NCBI GenBank assembly: GCA_009760855.2
Contig: WPIO01000039.1
Span: 1,401,001-1,465,000, forward strand
Length of the DNA: 64,000 bases
From: Cristatella mucedo
Taxonomy: Eukaryota; Bryozoa; Phylactolaemata; Cristatellidae
Direction of reading: 5' to 3'
Shown: piece by piece, positions 19,141-29,917 of the stretch
Layout: each line of letters begins with the position of its first letter
Numbering within the stretch: the first letter of the stretch is position 1
Translations under genes and position numbers: made by a program
Notes under the pieces: generated by a model
The model's database searches: none
The model's input: the letters and a program-made list of their open reading frames with translations, nothing else
Told to the model about the DNA's origin: nothing

Positions 19141-21632
19141 ATATATATCCTTTTTTAGCTTTATCCTGTTGCTAGGCTGTGCCTTGTTACCGGTGTCGGG
19201 GCTTCGTGTGAGATGGGACAGATTCGGGGGGGCTGTGGATGGGCCATCATTGCCACTAGTGAGCATGAAGGAAGCACGGCCTAGCCTTGCGGCACGCACA
19301 TTCACACGTCGGCCTGTGCAAGCACATGGTTCTGTTCTATCTAGTTGGCTGCTCTCTCTGTGCTTCCTCTGAGACCCGGGCTAGTATGTGAGTAATTGTT
19401 TCATTGTCATTACGGCAATCTGTAAACGACCACAGAAGGCCTACGGTGCAGCCAAGAAAAACCTCAACGGCATTAGTCAATTTGTATGCTTATTGGAGCA
19501 GTGTTAGGGCATTTGCTCATAACCTGTTGCTGAGCGTGTATACTCCACTAAAAGTATAGATCATGCGATTCCCGTGCTTTAGATGACTACCAGAGGTCTT
19601 TACCGAAACAGACTATGGTAAGGAGCTGTTTATGGGCAGGCAGCTTATTCTGCTGCTAGTCCAGTTTCTTTAAGCATAGCTCTCTCGATCCTTTGTTGCT
19701 CAGCACGATACTTGGCGCTGCTTCTGAAGCACGGGTGTCTTTCTGCAAGCATTGAGTCGTTCAAAATGGGTCGACCAAAAATTAAAGAAAAAGCATATAT
19801 ATTAGCTGATTCCGTAGCTGCATTGATATGCAGAGGCAGAAGAGCCATAGCAGCTTTTACTCCCAGAGGGCAATAAGACCTAGTCCGTGAACCAAGCTCA
19901 AGTAGGGCAGTGCATAGAATATTTAAAGAGGATTTTGTTTACATTTGTGGTGTCGGTGACATAGCATAGTACATGCTTATAATGTATATAGTCTGTACGA
20001 TAGCTTTGTGTATTGTATGTAGCATGGTGTGGTGCTTGAATGTACATTTGACTAAGAAAATTAGGCAATGAATCAACTCAATTCTGGACTAAGTAATAAA
20101 GGAATTGCATTATAGGGTAAATAGCCTTAATGATGAAATAAGTCTATTAAAAATGACTTATCTGTAACCACCAGCTGATTGAAAATCTGTCTTATCTGTT
20201 CATATGCACATTTGTTGGCATTAGCCCAACTAATCTTTTTTGTTCATTTTAATAATTATTTACTAAGTCTTTGCAATCACAGTTAAATGCAATATATGTG
20301 TAGTGCTTCTGTGTTCTGCTGTTGTTGTAGACAACATTCTCGCTTGATGGCAACAAGATCGTTCAGACTCAGAAAGGAAAGCCACACGACAGTGTAATCA
20401 CTAGAGAAGTCTCTGGGGACACATTGACAGTGGTATGTGTATAAGTGATCGTTTGAAATTGCACGAATGTAAAAATGCTGTGTGTTGGTATTTGTTTCTA
20501 CCATAAAGACGTACTCTTTTCGTAGCTTCCAATCGCGTCCTATCCACGGTCGCTTTTTTGCAAAATTAGAGTTTTCAAACTTCGACGGTTGCTAAAGAAG
20601 TGCCGTGGCATACCGTCCATATGTCTTTGTCTAAAGTACGATTTGTAGCATGGCCCACCAGTTACGACGGTTGCTTTACCATACGCCCTCGGGAAGTCGT
20701 GGGTTCGAATCTGTGGTGAGCAATCCTTTATTGCAAGAGGTGGGGATAGCCTTAAGGGCTCTTCTGCAGCTATATGAAAAGGCTGTTGAATCAGCATGCA
20801 TTTTTTACACAAATTTTTGTACACTAGGGTAGGACGAGGCTGAAGATTAATTTCCCATGACTCAAAGCCAGACGTGGCCTCAAAAACTGCCAAGACTTGA
20901 CTTGTTTTTTCGTGTTTTAGTTCATTGCAGTAACGCTTATTTGATGACGAAAACCGCTTGTTCCAAATATAAATTTGTGTCAAGATCCCACACTGTGGTG
21001 TCATTTAGAGCCTGTAGTTGACTAAGCTCTTCAATTTAAATGGTAGTACTACAAATTTTCGAGGGCATTATTGTAGTTGATCTTAGATTATTTGCTCAAT
21101 TCTGCCATCGGCGGGACTTTTTGCTAAAGCATCTATAGCGTACTGAAAATAGTTGGATGTCACTTATGAAATAAATTAAGACTACATCCCATCCCCATAA
21201 AAATGGATGCATATCAGGTATGCCATGAAATACGAACAACAGCCATCCGCTGCTCTGCCTCCTAATCTTGATAGAGGCTCAATGCTTCGCCAGCAATGTG
21301 ATTTGCTTGAGGTTTAAATGTGACTTGCTTGGTAGTGAATAGGTAGCACTAAACAAAAAAGATTGAAGTGAGATTCGCCAAGTCGTGATCATTTTGCAAT
21401 GCTTTTTTGGGCTGGTGCACGCGACGTGAGGAAGTGTGCCATCTTCCATGGTTGCATGTTTCACCTGCGCAATAATGCTGCAGAATCTTGTGGAATCGGT
21501 TGCTTATATGCTGTGGGCTGAGTAACATGGTAGCAATGGGCTAAGCCTGCATGTTTTCTTTTATTCTAGATCTACACACTGCCGGATGTTCCAAATGTTG
21601 TTTGCACTCGTACCTATAAAAAGGTGAACTGA
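15045..21632 (+). CDS. Fatty acid-binding protein-like, paralog 1 (FABP-1), four exons
   Basis: This is a cytosolic lipid carrier of the intracellular lipid-binding family, a ten-strand beta-barrel that binds fatty acids. Exons are 15045-15123, 18786-18958, 20331-20432 and 21570-21632, giving 138 residues, slightly longer than the usual 130-135. Intron phases are 1, 0 and 0 at the positions typical of the family. The start is fixed by an in-frame TAG at 15024-15026 just upstream of the ATG. Visible features are the N-terminal signature ENFDEYMKTL, the STFKN segment, EFDDLTLDGRQVK, the ITRE arginine and the C-terminal CTRTYK. In vertebrate FABPs the two arginines and the Tyr of these last motifs hold the ligand carboxylate. 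The first intron is 3.7 kb. Which ligand it carries cannot be told from sequence. Confidence 0.93.
15585..15705 (+). mobile_element. LINE B 3' end fragment
   Basis: This matches the 3' end of the LINE B copies at 44870 and 60240: ACCGAATGCGTACCGAAAGC, then the CTCTCCTGCGTAACA block and GAGTTACAGACGGAGATACA. It is severely 5'-truncated and lies in FABP-1 intron 1. Confidence 0.75.
15710..17875. other. FABP-1 intron 1, nothing recognised
   Basis: Intron sequence with no recognised gene or repeat family. Confidence 0.5.
17895..17985. repeat. Short tandem repeat, three copies
   Basis: ATCAGCTCAAGGATAAAA occurs three times. The last two copies are each followed by CTATGTTAAT, giving a local tandem of about 30-35 bp units within FABP-1 intron 1. 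Confidence 0.8.
17990..18780. other. FABP-1 intron 1, nothing recognised
   Basis: Intron sequence with a poly-C tract near 18574-18583 and no other recognised element. Confidence 0.5.
18786..18958 (+). CDS. FABP-1 exon 2
   Basis: The acceptor TTTTTCCAG and donor AAG|GTAAGT bound 173 nt. It encodes VGFMTRKIGNAI, EKWSIEGDSWTL, STFKN and FKIGQEFDD. About 42 of 57 residues equal FABP-2 by eye. Confidence 0.93.
19103..19148. repeat. TA-rich microsatellite
   Basis: (TA)n with TTTA interruptions in FABP-1 intron 2. Confidence 0.9.
19150..20325. other. FABP-1 intron 2, nothing recognised
   Basis: A/T-rich intron sequence with no recognised repeat or gene. Confidence 0.5.
20331..20432 (+). CDS. FABP-1 exon 3
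   Basis: The acceptor GTTGTTGTAG and donor GTG|GTATGT bound 102 nt in phase 0. It encodes TTFSLDGNKIVQTQ and KPHDSVITREVSG, including the Arg that lines the ligand carboxylate site in the family. Confidence 0.93.
20648..20798 (+). mobile_element. SINE-1 copy (tRNA-derived)
   Basis: The B box GTGGGTTCGAATC and the body (GAGCAATCCTTTATTGC, GGTGGGGATAGCC, GGCTCTTCTGCAGCTAT) are followed by GGCTGTTGAATCAGC. It lies in FABP-1 intron 3. Confidence 0.75.
20830..21565. other. FABP-1 intron 3, nothing recognised
   Basis: Intron sequence without a recognised element. Confidence 0.5.
21570..21632 (+). CDS. FABP-1 exon 4
   Basis: The acceptor TTATTCTAG precedes ATCTACACACTG and the stop TGA is at 21630-21632. 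It encodes YTLPDVPNVVCTRTYKKVN. The RTY motif is the ligand-carboxylate Arg-x-Tyr of the family. The LPDVP turn is about three residues longer than in vertebrate FABPs. Confidence 0.93.
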   Translation: MYTLPDVPNVVCTRTYKKVN

Positions 21633-21672
21633 TTCTCTATCCAAATGCTTGCGATGTATGCAACAATTTATT

Positions 21673-21678
21673 AATAAA
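21673..21678 (+). promoter_or_regulatory. FABP-1 polyadenylation signal
   Basis: An exact AATAAA 41 bases after the FABP-1 stop codon, implying a very short 3' UTR. Confidence 0.7.
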
Positions 21679-21849
21679 GCACTGACCTGGGAAGTCAGAC
21701 TATTGCTCAGACATGATTGAACCTATATCTGCTTTGTCTGGCATATTGTGCGGTCTTGCTACTCTCATAGTAGAATCACTAGCGGTGCAGCTGTGGGCAG
21801 AGGCGAAGCCAGGCTTGGAGCCCGTGGTTGGCACGGGAGTCTGGGAGGG

Positions 21850-21862
21850 ACCCCCCCCCCCC
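21850..21862. repeat. Poly-C tract
   Basis: A run of about 13 C within a GC-rich patch. It is one of many isolated poly-C or poly-G runs in the window. Confidence 0.85.
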
Positions 21863-22004
21863 GTAAAGGGCAGTCTGGGGGCCTGGCCGGTGTCGTGCAG
21901 CCTGGCCAAGCACCATCAGCCAGCCTGTGCACAGGTGCGGCTGCCCGACCGCGTGTCAGACTCGGCTACCGCCTACTAGGCCAGGGTGGTGGCAGCAGTC
22001 ATAA

Positions 22005-22545
22005 TAATAATAATAATAATAATTCACTTGATAAAGCGCCCTCAGAGAACTTAATCTCTCTCTAGGCGCTTTACATTTGCTGTAAAGCGCCTAGAGAGAG
22101 ATTGAGTTCTCTGAGGGCGCTTAATCAAGTGCATTATTATTATTATTATAAAGTGAAATGCAATTAAATGGTAAGTAAAATCATGCTTGAAAAACAAACG
22201 AAATGAATAATATGGTTAGGGGTGACATGCACAGGGTCAGCATGCAAATGTGGTTAGTGGCAGCGTGCACAGTGTCAGCACGCATAAGCACATCAAGGAC
22301 GAACCACAGGGACCCACTAAATGCTGTCCTAAATAGGTTTTTTTAGGTTCCTTTTAAATGTGGTCAGGTCAGGGGATGTTCTGACACAGGTCGGGAGGGA
22401 GTTCCAGGCTTTGGGAGCATATGAACTAAATGCACGGTCTCCAAAGGATTTAAGGTTTGTACGAGGTATTTCTAGACTGTTGGATTCCAAAAAGCGGGTG
22501 GTACGATGCTTGGCCTGATGGGGTAGTATATCTGACATCCCCCCA
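22005..22545 (-). mobile_element. LINE A 3' end with inverted tail duplication
   Basis: On the minus strand this carries the C-terminal reverse transcriptase region (LPHQAKHRTTRFLESNS, RAFSSYAPKAWNSLP), the 3' UTR and the hairpin tail. A second tail in the opposite orientation (22083-22149) is inserted between the tail and the UTR body. The two tails form an inverted repeat with a 9 nt spacer. Confidence 0.8.
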
Positions 22546-22689
22546 CTGGCTTCTGCCTCTGACTATAGGACTACCGAGTATAGGGTTCGCTATCCCTCGA
22601 CGCAATCTTATAATTTCCTGAGGTTTTATGACTGACATTTAATTCACGTGGCTACAGTCTTCGTAAGTAGCTACTAGTGTGGCTATTTT

Positions 22690-23110
22690 CTGGCTAGATT
22701 GGTGTTACCAACGAAATATATCAGCACTAACGTATGTAAGGGAATGTTTCTCCATCTGTAACTCCACAAAGCCTGTGTGGGTGTTATGCAGGAGAGTTTT
22801 GAGTAGCACTCAAAGCGTAAGCGGCTTTCGGTACACATTCGGTACCCACCAGACTTCATCTCACGCAACACAGAGAAAGTGAGAAGCATAGTTGAGTCAG
22901 GAGAGCAGTTTTCAGGTAGTGAGTAGCATGGAAGCATCAGCTCAGGACGGCTGGAAAAGATTTGCCATAGTCGGCAGCAGGAGAATAGATGTCTTTTCGT
23001 AAGAACTGTGGAAGTGAGTACCTGCAGAGCAATAGCATGACAAATACCGGTCAAGCTCTGAGCGTTTGAAACTGGTAGAGTGGCTTCGAGGTGCAGCTCC
23101 AATAGACAAA
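22690..23110 (-). mobile_element. LINE B 3' fragment
   Basis: The minus strand carries the LINE B C-terminal and 3' blocks: GTCGGCAGCAGGAGA in plus orientation, GTACACATTCGGTACCCACC and CACAAAGCCTGTGTGGG. It is similar to 43490-43900 and is disrupted by frameshifts. Confidence 0.7.
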
Positions 23111-23119
23111 AATACGGTA

Positions 23120-23425
23120 AGAGCTCCCATACCTTGGATTCTTGATAAGTTCATTTCCGTATCATTAAAAGCTATATTCGCCAGTCACTAAGGCCTAACA
23201 CGTGTCCGGCAGCAGCCCTAGTGGACAGCTAGCAAAAGAAGCTTGAGCACCACCAAACTGCCGTCCGGTACCTAGGCCGTTTGGCTCGAATGCTGCAGGC
23301 ATTTATACCGATCTATTGCGTGGCATTTTTATGCCTTGACTATTTTATGTTTTATTATATGTATTTTCTATGTTTTGATTCATTTGTAAAACTGTGTACG
23401 CCTAAGCATAGATAAATGACATTAC
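23120..23425. other. Intergenic, nothing recognised
   Basis: Sequence between two LINE fragments, with no recognised element. Confidence 0.5.
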
Positions 23426-23429
23426 TACG

Positions 23430-25490
23430 TGCTGGAGGGCTGGGAGCGATCAAAGTAAAGGGACAGCTGAGTGCCATCTGCTTAGAAGTGAAAGCTTAGG
23501 TTGTGCCTGGCAATCACATCGTAAGAGGCCGAGTATAAACCGTTAAAAGAACCGGACCAAGCACAGGGCCCTGGGGAACCCCATACTTAAGTTTCCTCGG
23601 ATGATCTCTCATTACGCTGGAGTCTCCCATTGAGACAGGACCTGTACCATTGCAGTGCAGTGCCAGCGATGCCCTGGCGAGATGAGAGGCACTCAAGAAG
23701 CACTTGAGGATCGATAGTATCAACAGCTGCCGAAAGATCGAGCAAAACAAGCAGAGAGACTCGACCTGAGTCTGCATCCTGTCTAGGTCGTTATGCACCC
23801 GAAGCAATGCTGACTCTGTGGTGATTAGCTCTAAAACCAAATTACAACCTACTAGCAAGGTTTGAAGTTTCAATATATGAGTTCAGCTGGTCTATCGTGA
23901 CTTGGTCTAGTTGCATCCTTGAGTAATGGCCTGACATGACCTGATGGTAATGACATTTGTAATGTTATTTGCATAACAGCCGCAGATCTATGCATCATGT
24001 AAGCAGGTCAGTGGGGATAGGGTCTAGAGCACTAGTGTACATCTTTGATTGGTAAATGAGTTTAAGGATGAGGTCATTAGTGGCCGCCTTGAATGTAGAC
24101 ATTAAGGTGCTGAATGGAATTGAGGGACAGGATTACAGGGGGTGGAAGCGATCGGCTAGATCATCAGTAGGTTAGGTGCTAACTTGGGATTGGTAAAGGA
24201 GATGGCTGATCGTAGACATAAGCATTTTTAGATTGTGTATCTGTGATTCAACTATGTTTTTATAGAAACTAGATTTGGCCTTAGCTAGGATCGATTGATA
24301 CGATCTACAGTAATCCTAGAGTCCAGTGTGCCTGTCGATGGACAGTCAGTCCTGATCTTGTGTATGTTTTTTCAAGATTTCGCTTAGTAAACCTAGCTAG
24401 TTTAATGTGTGTGATAGACCATAGGCCGTCTGAGTGAGAGCGAACAGTGCGTTAAGTCAGAGGTGCAAACTCGTTGAGTATGTCAGCTAATATCGTGTTG
24501 TAGCAATCTACCAATGATAATAGGTCAGAAGGGGGATTGAGCAGCAGCGGCGAAGCAGATATTCGCTCATGCACGGGCTGCATCGAAGTCAAGGGTCTTG
24601 AGGTTTAGCGATAAACATGTGATTTTACATGAGGAGGGTACACACTGTAGACTGAGTGAGATCTGATTGTGGTCAAATGAGCAGAATCTGGTGATAATTG
24701 GTGATGACAGCGTGCAGTTGTAGAAAATTTGGTCGAGTGTGTGACCCTTGATTTGACTAGAGCCATGCACAGGAGCCACACGAGACTGGGTCATTCAGTG
24801 CACGAAATTCGGTGCTGAAGGCGTCAGATAAGTAATAAAAGTGAATGTTGAAATCACCCATAACGAGTAAGGATCGATTTCTTGCACGCAGACTTGAAAT
24901 GAGATCAGTGAAATCTTAGATACAGCAGGACTTGATACCTGCGGGGGGGGGAGCGATAGACTACTGCGACCATAGATGATACAGCAGGACTTAATACCTG
25001 GGGGGGACAGACTACTGCAACCATAGGTGGTTTGTTGTCGGGTGAAATCGAGACAATAGATTCGAAAGACTGCTTCGAGGGGAATGCAAACGGCTTGAAC
25101 TTAAAGGATGAGTGTGATAGTGGCGACGCCACCTCCATGTTTGATTGAACCAGGAAAGGTGGGAAAGAAGAAGCCTTTTGGGATTGCTTAGTTAATGGTC
25201 GGGCAGTTTGCCGATTTTTAGGCAGGTCTCGGTCAAGACGAGAATGTTGAGACCTTTTTCAGAAACGGGGTCGCTTATTAATAGGGGTTTATTGCATATA
25301 AAGCGAGGATTCCGAAGAGAAGCGAGAAGTTGGACCGCCAGTGTTAAAGCAGACCCGATGACCACCGAGTAAGAGATTCATAGCAACGCTTGAGGGTGTA
25401 TAACGCAGCAAATGATTCAAATACAGCAACTCACGGGTCATGAGAAAAGAGATAAGGGGACTGCTATGGAAACAGTGGCTTACTACATCA
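23430..25490 (-). mobile_element. LINE A fragment (endonuclease and N-terminal half of reverse transcriptase)
   Basis: Read on the minus strand, the endonuclease comes first (FKPFAFPSKQSFESIVSIS, VMGDFNIHFYYLSDAF), then the reverse transcriptase start, with the KYGVPQGPVLGPVLL motif near 23560-23590. The 3' half is missing. Stops and frameshifts show that it is inactive. It is the longest stretch of this element in the window and gives the order of its domains. Confidence 0.75.
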
Positions 25491-25760
25491 GCCAGATTAT
25501 GACAAACGAAATATTATTAGCGGACTCTTGAAATTTTTAACTGGTTGGAACCAGCTTGTGTGTGCACCTGCTCTTTCTTCGTGTAGCTTGTATGCCATCG
25601 GTTCGTACCCATTTCGACGCGGTCCTCGGGATGAACTACTGGCGCAGTCTGCTTTTAGACTCGATGTCCCGAGGACGACGAGTACCCGTTCCACGTCCCC
25701 CCAGCGTGGGCATGAGTTCGCCGGGGTGGCTCACTGGCTGTGCGAATGGCATCAGCGACT

Positions 25761-26156
25761 CGCAGCCTTGCTTGGGTTGGGGGAGGGGAGATGTGTAATA
25801 ATTTCGCAGCCTTGCTTGGGTTGGGGGAGGGGAGATGTGTAATAATTTCGCAGCCTTGCTTGGGTTGGGGGAGGGGAGATGTGTAATAATTTCGCAGCCT
25901 TGCTTGGGTTGGGGGAGGAGAGATGTGTAATAATTTCGCAGCCTTGCTTGGGTTGGGGGAGGGGAGATGTGTAATAATTTCGCAGCCTTGCTTGGGTTGG
26001 GGGAGGGGAGATGTGTATTAATTTCGCAGCCTTGCTTGGGTTGGGGGAGGGGAGATGTGTAATAATTTCGCAGCCTTGCTTGGGTTGGGGGAGGGGAGAT
26101 GTGTAATAATTTCGCAGCCTTGCTTGGGTTGGGGGAGGGGAGATGTGTAATAATTG
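25761..26156. repeat. 44 bp minisatellite, nine copies, G-rich
   Basis: Nine head-to-tail copies of 44 bp, starting at 25761 and every 44 bp after that. Each has CGCAGCCTTGCTTGGG, then TTGGGGGAGGGGAGATG, then TGTAATAATTT. The copies are almost identical; copies 4 and 6 differ by one base each. The unit has no stop codon in any minus-strand frame, so a 186 aa open frame runs through it. The protein it would give repeats every 44 residues (three units) and is probably not real. It lies between two LINE A fragments. Confidence 0.97.
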
Positions 26157-26600
26157 CGACTTCACCTCGAGTATCGATTGATCTGGGGTTGTGAAAGAAA
26201 GAGATGCCTTTCCGTGTTTCGTCGCTAAAAGTCGGGCATGTACCGATTTCAGCCGAGTTTTGGATAAGGCGAGCAGGGCGAGGCTTTTTCTGTAATAATA
26301 CCGCTTATTCATTGGAGTTTATTGCACATTGAACGAGAATTCTAAAGACGAGCACTAAGATGGGCCGTTTGAGCTATAGCAGGCCTGGTGACCGCTAAGA
26401 GAGATTCGCAGCAATGCTTGAGGGACAACATGCTGAGCGGTTCGAGACAATGCAAGGAATACCAAAGGAGCGGGGTTACTCGTTGCTCCCGCCAAACGGG
26501 CGGGTTCTCAGCTCCCGTCCCCGCATAGGCTCCCGAGCGCTTTTCTTTTGTTAACGCACAATTCTTGGATCTTAGCAACATCAATACCATCTAGGAATGC
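26157..26600 (-). mobile_element. LINE A fragment (5' endonuclease region)
   Basis: This aligns with 25100-25440 of the neighbouring LINE A fragment in the same orientation: GTCGGGCA, ACCGATTT, GGAGTTTATTGCACAT, AGATTCGCAGCAATGCTTGAGGG. It covers the start of the endonuclease region only. Confidence 0.6.
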
Positions 26601-27295
26601 ATTTGAGCGACAGTAACGAAGCAATAGTTTTGCAATTTTGATAAGTTTGCACGATCGTAGCTAATAAGCAGGTTACTAGCCGCCGGCGTGGTGGAGGGAG
26701 CCCGAAGCGGTAAGCCCTTAGATGTCAATGGGCACGTAATTCCTTCCGCGCTACGGTAAAACAACAAGCCGATAAACTTTGAACAGGTCTTAGCTGTATT
26801 GGTTTCCATATACGGTGCTGGCAAGAACTGCGGTTTTCGGAAGAGAATTCTGCAACAGACAAGAACTGCTAGTAGCGGTTGGTGTCGGGAGGCGAGAATT
26901 TTCGCAATGAAAGTGAACAGGACAATCAAAAGCGACTTAGAACTCTATCGACGCAGCGGTTCATGTCTTTCTGGGCAATAAAAAAGCTATTAGCAGCTGT
27001 TTTAGGCTATCATAAAGAACTATGTCAAAATGGGATACAGTATGTCCCCCCCCCCAAGTAGATTTCCTTGACGATCATCATTACCAATCCATGGAGAATA
27101 TGAGAGCTTACTCTTAAAAAGCAAGGTGAGTTCTTTCACCTGGTTGTACATGACTTGGAAAAACGATCTAAGGACAGTATAACAATAACATGTCGCCGGA
27201 CTCTGCTTGGAGGCTTCAGCGAGAAAGCTACTTTCAGCATAGCCCACAAATCTAGAACATCTACTTATTTTAAAACCCTTTGAGAGATTATTTTG
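26600..27295. other. Intergenic, nothing recognised
   Basis: No recognised gene or repeat, apart from a poly-C tract near 27046-27055. Confidence 0.5.
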
Positions 27296-27299
27296 TATA

Positions 27300-27435
27300 T
27301 ATAAATATATATTTCATTTGTATAGCGCCCAAAGAGAACTTAATCTCTATTTCGGCGCTTCATATATGCCTCTGGGCTGAAGCCCACGACATCGGCCAGA
27401 CCTTAGTCGGGGCGAGCACATCACTGGACACAGTC
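27300..27435 (-). mobile_element. SINE-2 copy
   Basis: In reverse complement this has a tRNA-like head (a B-box-like GTGGGCTTCAGCCC) followed by AAGCGCCGAAATAGAG, ATTAAGTTCTCTTTGGGCGC and ATACAAATGAAATATATA. The last part can fold into a stem (AGCGCC/GGCGCT) and aligns with the 3' tail of LINE A. Confidence 0.7.
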
Positions 27436-27439
27436 AAGG

Positions 27440-27795
27440 CATATTAATTCTGATTGATTGTTGTTCCTTCAGACCAAATGTGAACAAAAAACGCTAATTC
27501 GTCCGTTTTCACACGGGAAATTGGTTCGTCTAACTTTCCTAGTCACATAATTGAAGTTTTTTGGTAAGAATTACCATTTCTCTGATTCACGTGAATACAT
27601 TGTAATGTATTTCCTGATGGTGAGCAACTTTGCTAGGGTGTACAGGCAGGATAATTTTATTTAAGTGTATTTAACCAAAAAACCGTGGTGTGGATTTCAT
27701 GCGCTTTCACACTTGATCAAGCAAAGAGAGGGATTTCAGAGAGATAGATCATTGTAAATAGGTGCATAATTACATATGTAAGATAATGTATTATG
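27440..27795. other. Intergenic, nothing recognised
   Basis: A/T-rich sequence with no recognised element. Confidence 0.5.
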
Positions 27796-27799
27796 CAGC

Positions 27800-28190
27800 A
27801 GGAAACATTTGTATAGCCTACTCTAAGCCGAAGCGGCTTTCGGTGCGAATTCGGTAGCCAACAGACTTCTTCTTACACAACACATTAAGTGAGAAGCATA
27901 GCTCAGTCAGAAGAGCAGTTGAGGCAGTGAGTAGCGTGGAAGCAGCAGCTCAGGACTACTTTAACGGATGTGCCGTAGTCGGCAGCGTGCCTAAAAATTA
28001 TGAAAGCGAGTCCCGCAGTCAAGGACATGCTGAGCGAAAGCTTCTGTCGCCAACGGTCTTGAAGCGGAGGAATGGGACAGCTAATTTAGTGTCCTTACAT
28101 GACCTGAGGGCACGAGAAGGCTGAAACTGGTGCAGCAGTTCAGCTAGCTATGAATGAGCCAGCCGTGGCGGACCCTGTACGTCAGCTTAC
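27800..28190 (-). mobile_element. LINE B 3' fragment
   Basis: The blocks GCCGAAGCGGCTTTCGGTGC, GGTAGCCAACAGACTTC, TGCCGTAGTCGGCAGC and CTTCTGTCGCCAACGGTCTT match the 43490-43960 copy in order. The open frames are broken. Confidence 0.75.
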
Positions 28191-28199
28191 GAACTTAGC

Positions 28200-28730
28200 T
28201 CTGTATCGTTCGATCAACCGGCAGCCGTCCAAGCTCTTATTAATACATAGACATAGATGGATCGATATATAGACATATGGGCGCGCCAATAGATAGATTT
28301 ACGTAAAGATAAATAAATGAAGGGTGAACGAAATAAAGGGAGCGTATGGCTTATTCAACTAGCACAGGTCCCGCACGTTTACAATGTATCGGTTGTTCAA
28401 TCTTCGGCCGGAAGCTTCCGCTACCACCAATCTTGCAAACGGACTGGTTTTTAATGAGCGGCCGCGCACGAAAGCTGTTCCGTCAACGGTAGCTATTCGG
28501 CGTGAGAATAAGTGGCTACGCCATGTAAAGCATATTTTTCTACGGTGCTGAGGACAACGATCGGTTTTGTTACACTAGCAATGAAAGCCTGCCGTCTCCG
28601 TTCTACGGTTGACGCTAATGTCCGACATTCCGTGGACGCCTGCAGCGGCGTGTCGGCTTTGCCTATCGCAACAGAAGCCTTCGACGGATATATTTTTTAG
28701 GAGAATGTGTAAACGTTTTTTAACCCGTAG
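28200..28730. other. Intergenic, nothing recognised
   Basis: No gene recognised. A short stretch near 28240-28320 has ATAGA/GATA-like repeats. Confidence 0.5.
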
Positions 28731-28736
28731 CTTGTC

Positions 28737-28935
28737 AGTAAAAGCTAGCTGATTTAACAACCTCAATTACGTAGCCGCAGAGAGCCTGGATGGCTATAAC
28801 CGCCCGAGTGCAGTAGGCAGTATAGGGATTTTAGTAAGGATTACCCACAGCAGGAATCGAGCCATGGACCTGGGTAGTAAAGCGCAGGCTCCCGAGCTCC
28901 TTGGGCAACCAGGGCAACCTGGGCAACCTAACCCT
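28737..28935 (-). mobile_element. Decayed SINE-1 copy
   Basis: The block AGCTAGCTGATTTAACAACC at the start and GGAATCGAGCCATGGACCTG (a degenerate B box) match SINE-1 in reverse complement. The middle part is poorly preserved. A three-copy GGGCAACC tandem follows at about 28910-28930. Confidence 0.5.
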
Positions 28936-29089
28936 TGGGTAGTCTGTCCAGCTTCCCTTCCTCTGCCGCGAAGCCGTGCCGGTCGCCGCACGGTAGCTGT
29001 ACATGTCGCGGTGAAGCAAATATTTGCTACAAACGCCCATTAGCCGAGCCCTCAGTTGACCCCGATGGGCACCTACTAATAACAATTAT

Positions 29090-29370
29090 TATTACAAAAA
29101 TAATAATAATAATAATAACCTTGTTGTACCCTCTGAGAATTTATCATCTTTCCAGGCAGCTTACATTTGCTGCAAAGGAAGCACAATCGAATGCTTAGTA
29201 GTAGCATGCTCGATGACAAGAAGCATAACATGGTCAGAGGTGCCATGCACACGGTCAGCATGCAAACAAAGTTAGTGGCAGCACGCACAGTGTCAGCATG
29301 CATAATAGCGAAAAGGAAAAATCACAGGGACCCACGAAATGCCGTGATAAATAGATGCATCTTTCACTTC
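29090..29370 (-). mobile_element. LINE A 3' UTR and tail
   Basis: It has an (AAT)n tail, then the CCCTCTGAGAATTTATCATC hairpin (diverged) and the LINE A 3' UTR with its two GTCAGCATGC repeats. The coding part is absent. Confidence 0.75.
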
Positions 29371-29374
29371 TAGT

Positions 29375-29910
29375 TTTCTTTCGTTCTTCTTTGGTCACTG
29401 GTCACATATCGCAGGCTGTATTGCTGACGGTCGAAAATTGTAGTTTTTAGATAGACATTACACTTATGAACGCACCTACATCTTTATCAAATTAGCGATG
29501 CACGACAGAAATCTGGCGGTACAAGTCTTCTCGAAAGCCGGATGGTAGCTCTGCCGGATAGCCTTTCTCTGTCTAGAATAATTGTACAAAGTCTCACGCT
29601 GAACGTCCGTTCGTAATGCTCTCTAGGATTACTAGAGGTTATTAAGAGAACAAGCGGCAACGAGAATGCAAGTCAATGCGCGCTACTAGCGTGTTTGTTG
29701 GCGGAAGCTTTAAGCGAACTTGCCCGTCTCCCGGAAGTGCTCCTTCTGCGTGCTGTTATAAATCTCCGCTTCACGTTGCGCTTACCCTCACTGTCCACCT
29801 CGACCGAGCGATTGTAAGTGACGCCAAAGTTAGCATGCCGTTCGGATAGCCGAAGTATTGACGTGCGACAGCGTGGCTGGTCAGGCGGAAGTCAGCTTGA
29901 GGCATACACG
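29375..29910. other. Intergenic, nothing recognised
   Basis: No recognised gene or repeat. Confidence 0.5.
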
Positions 29911-29917
29911 TGTGATT

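Noticed and set aside
25752-26312. 186 aa minus-strand open frame
   Set aside because: It is the 44 bp minisatellite read through. The unit lacks stops in all three frames, so the frame is open by construction.
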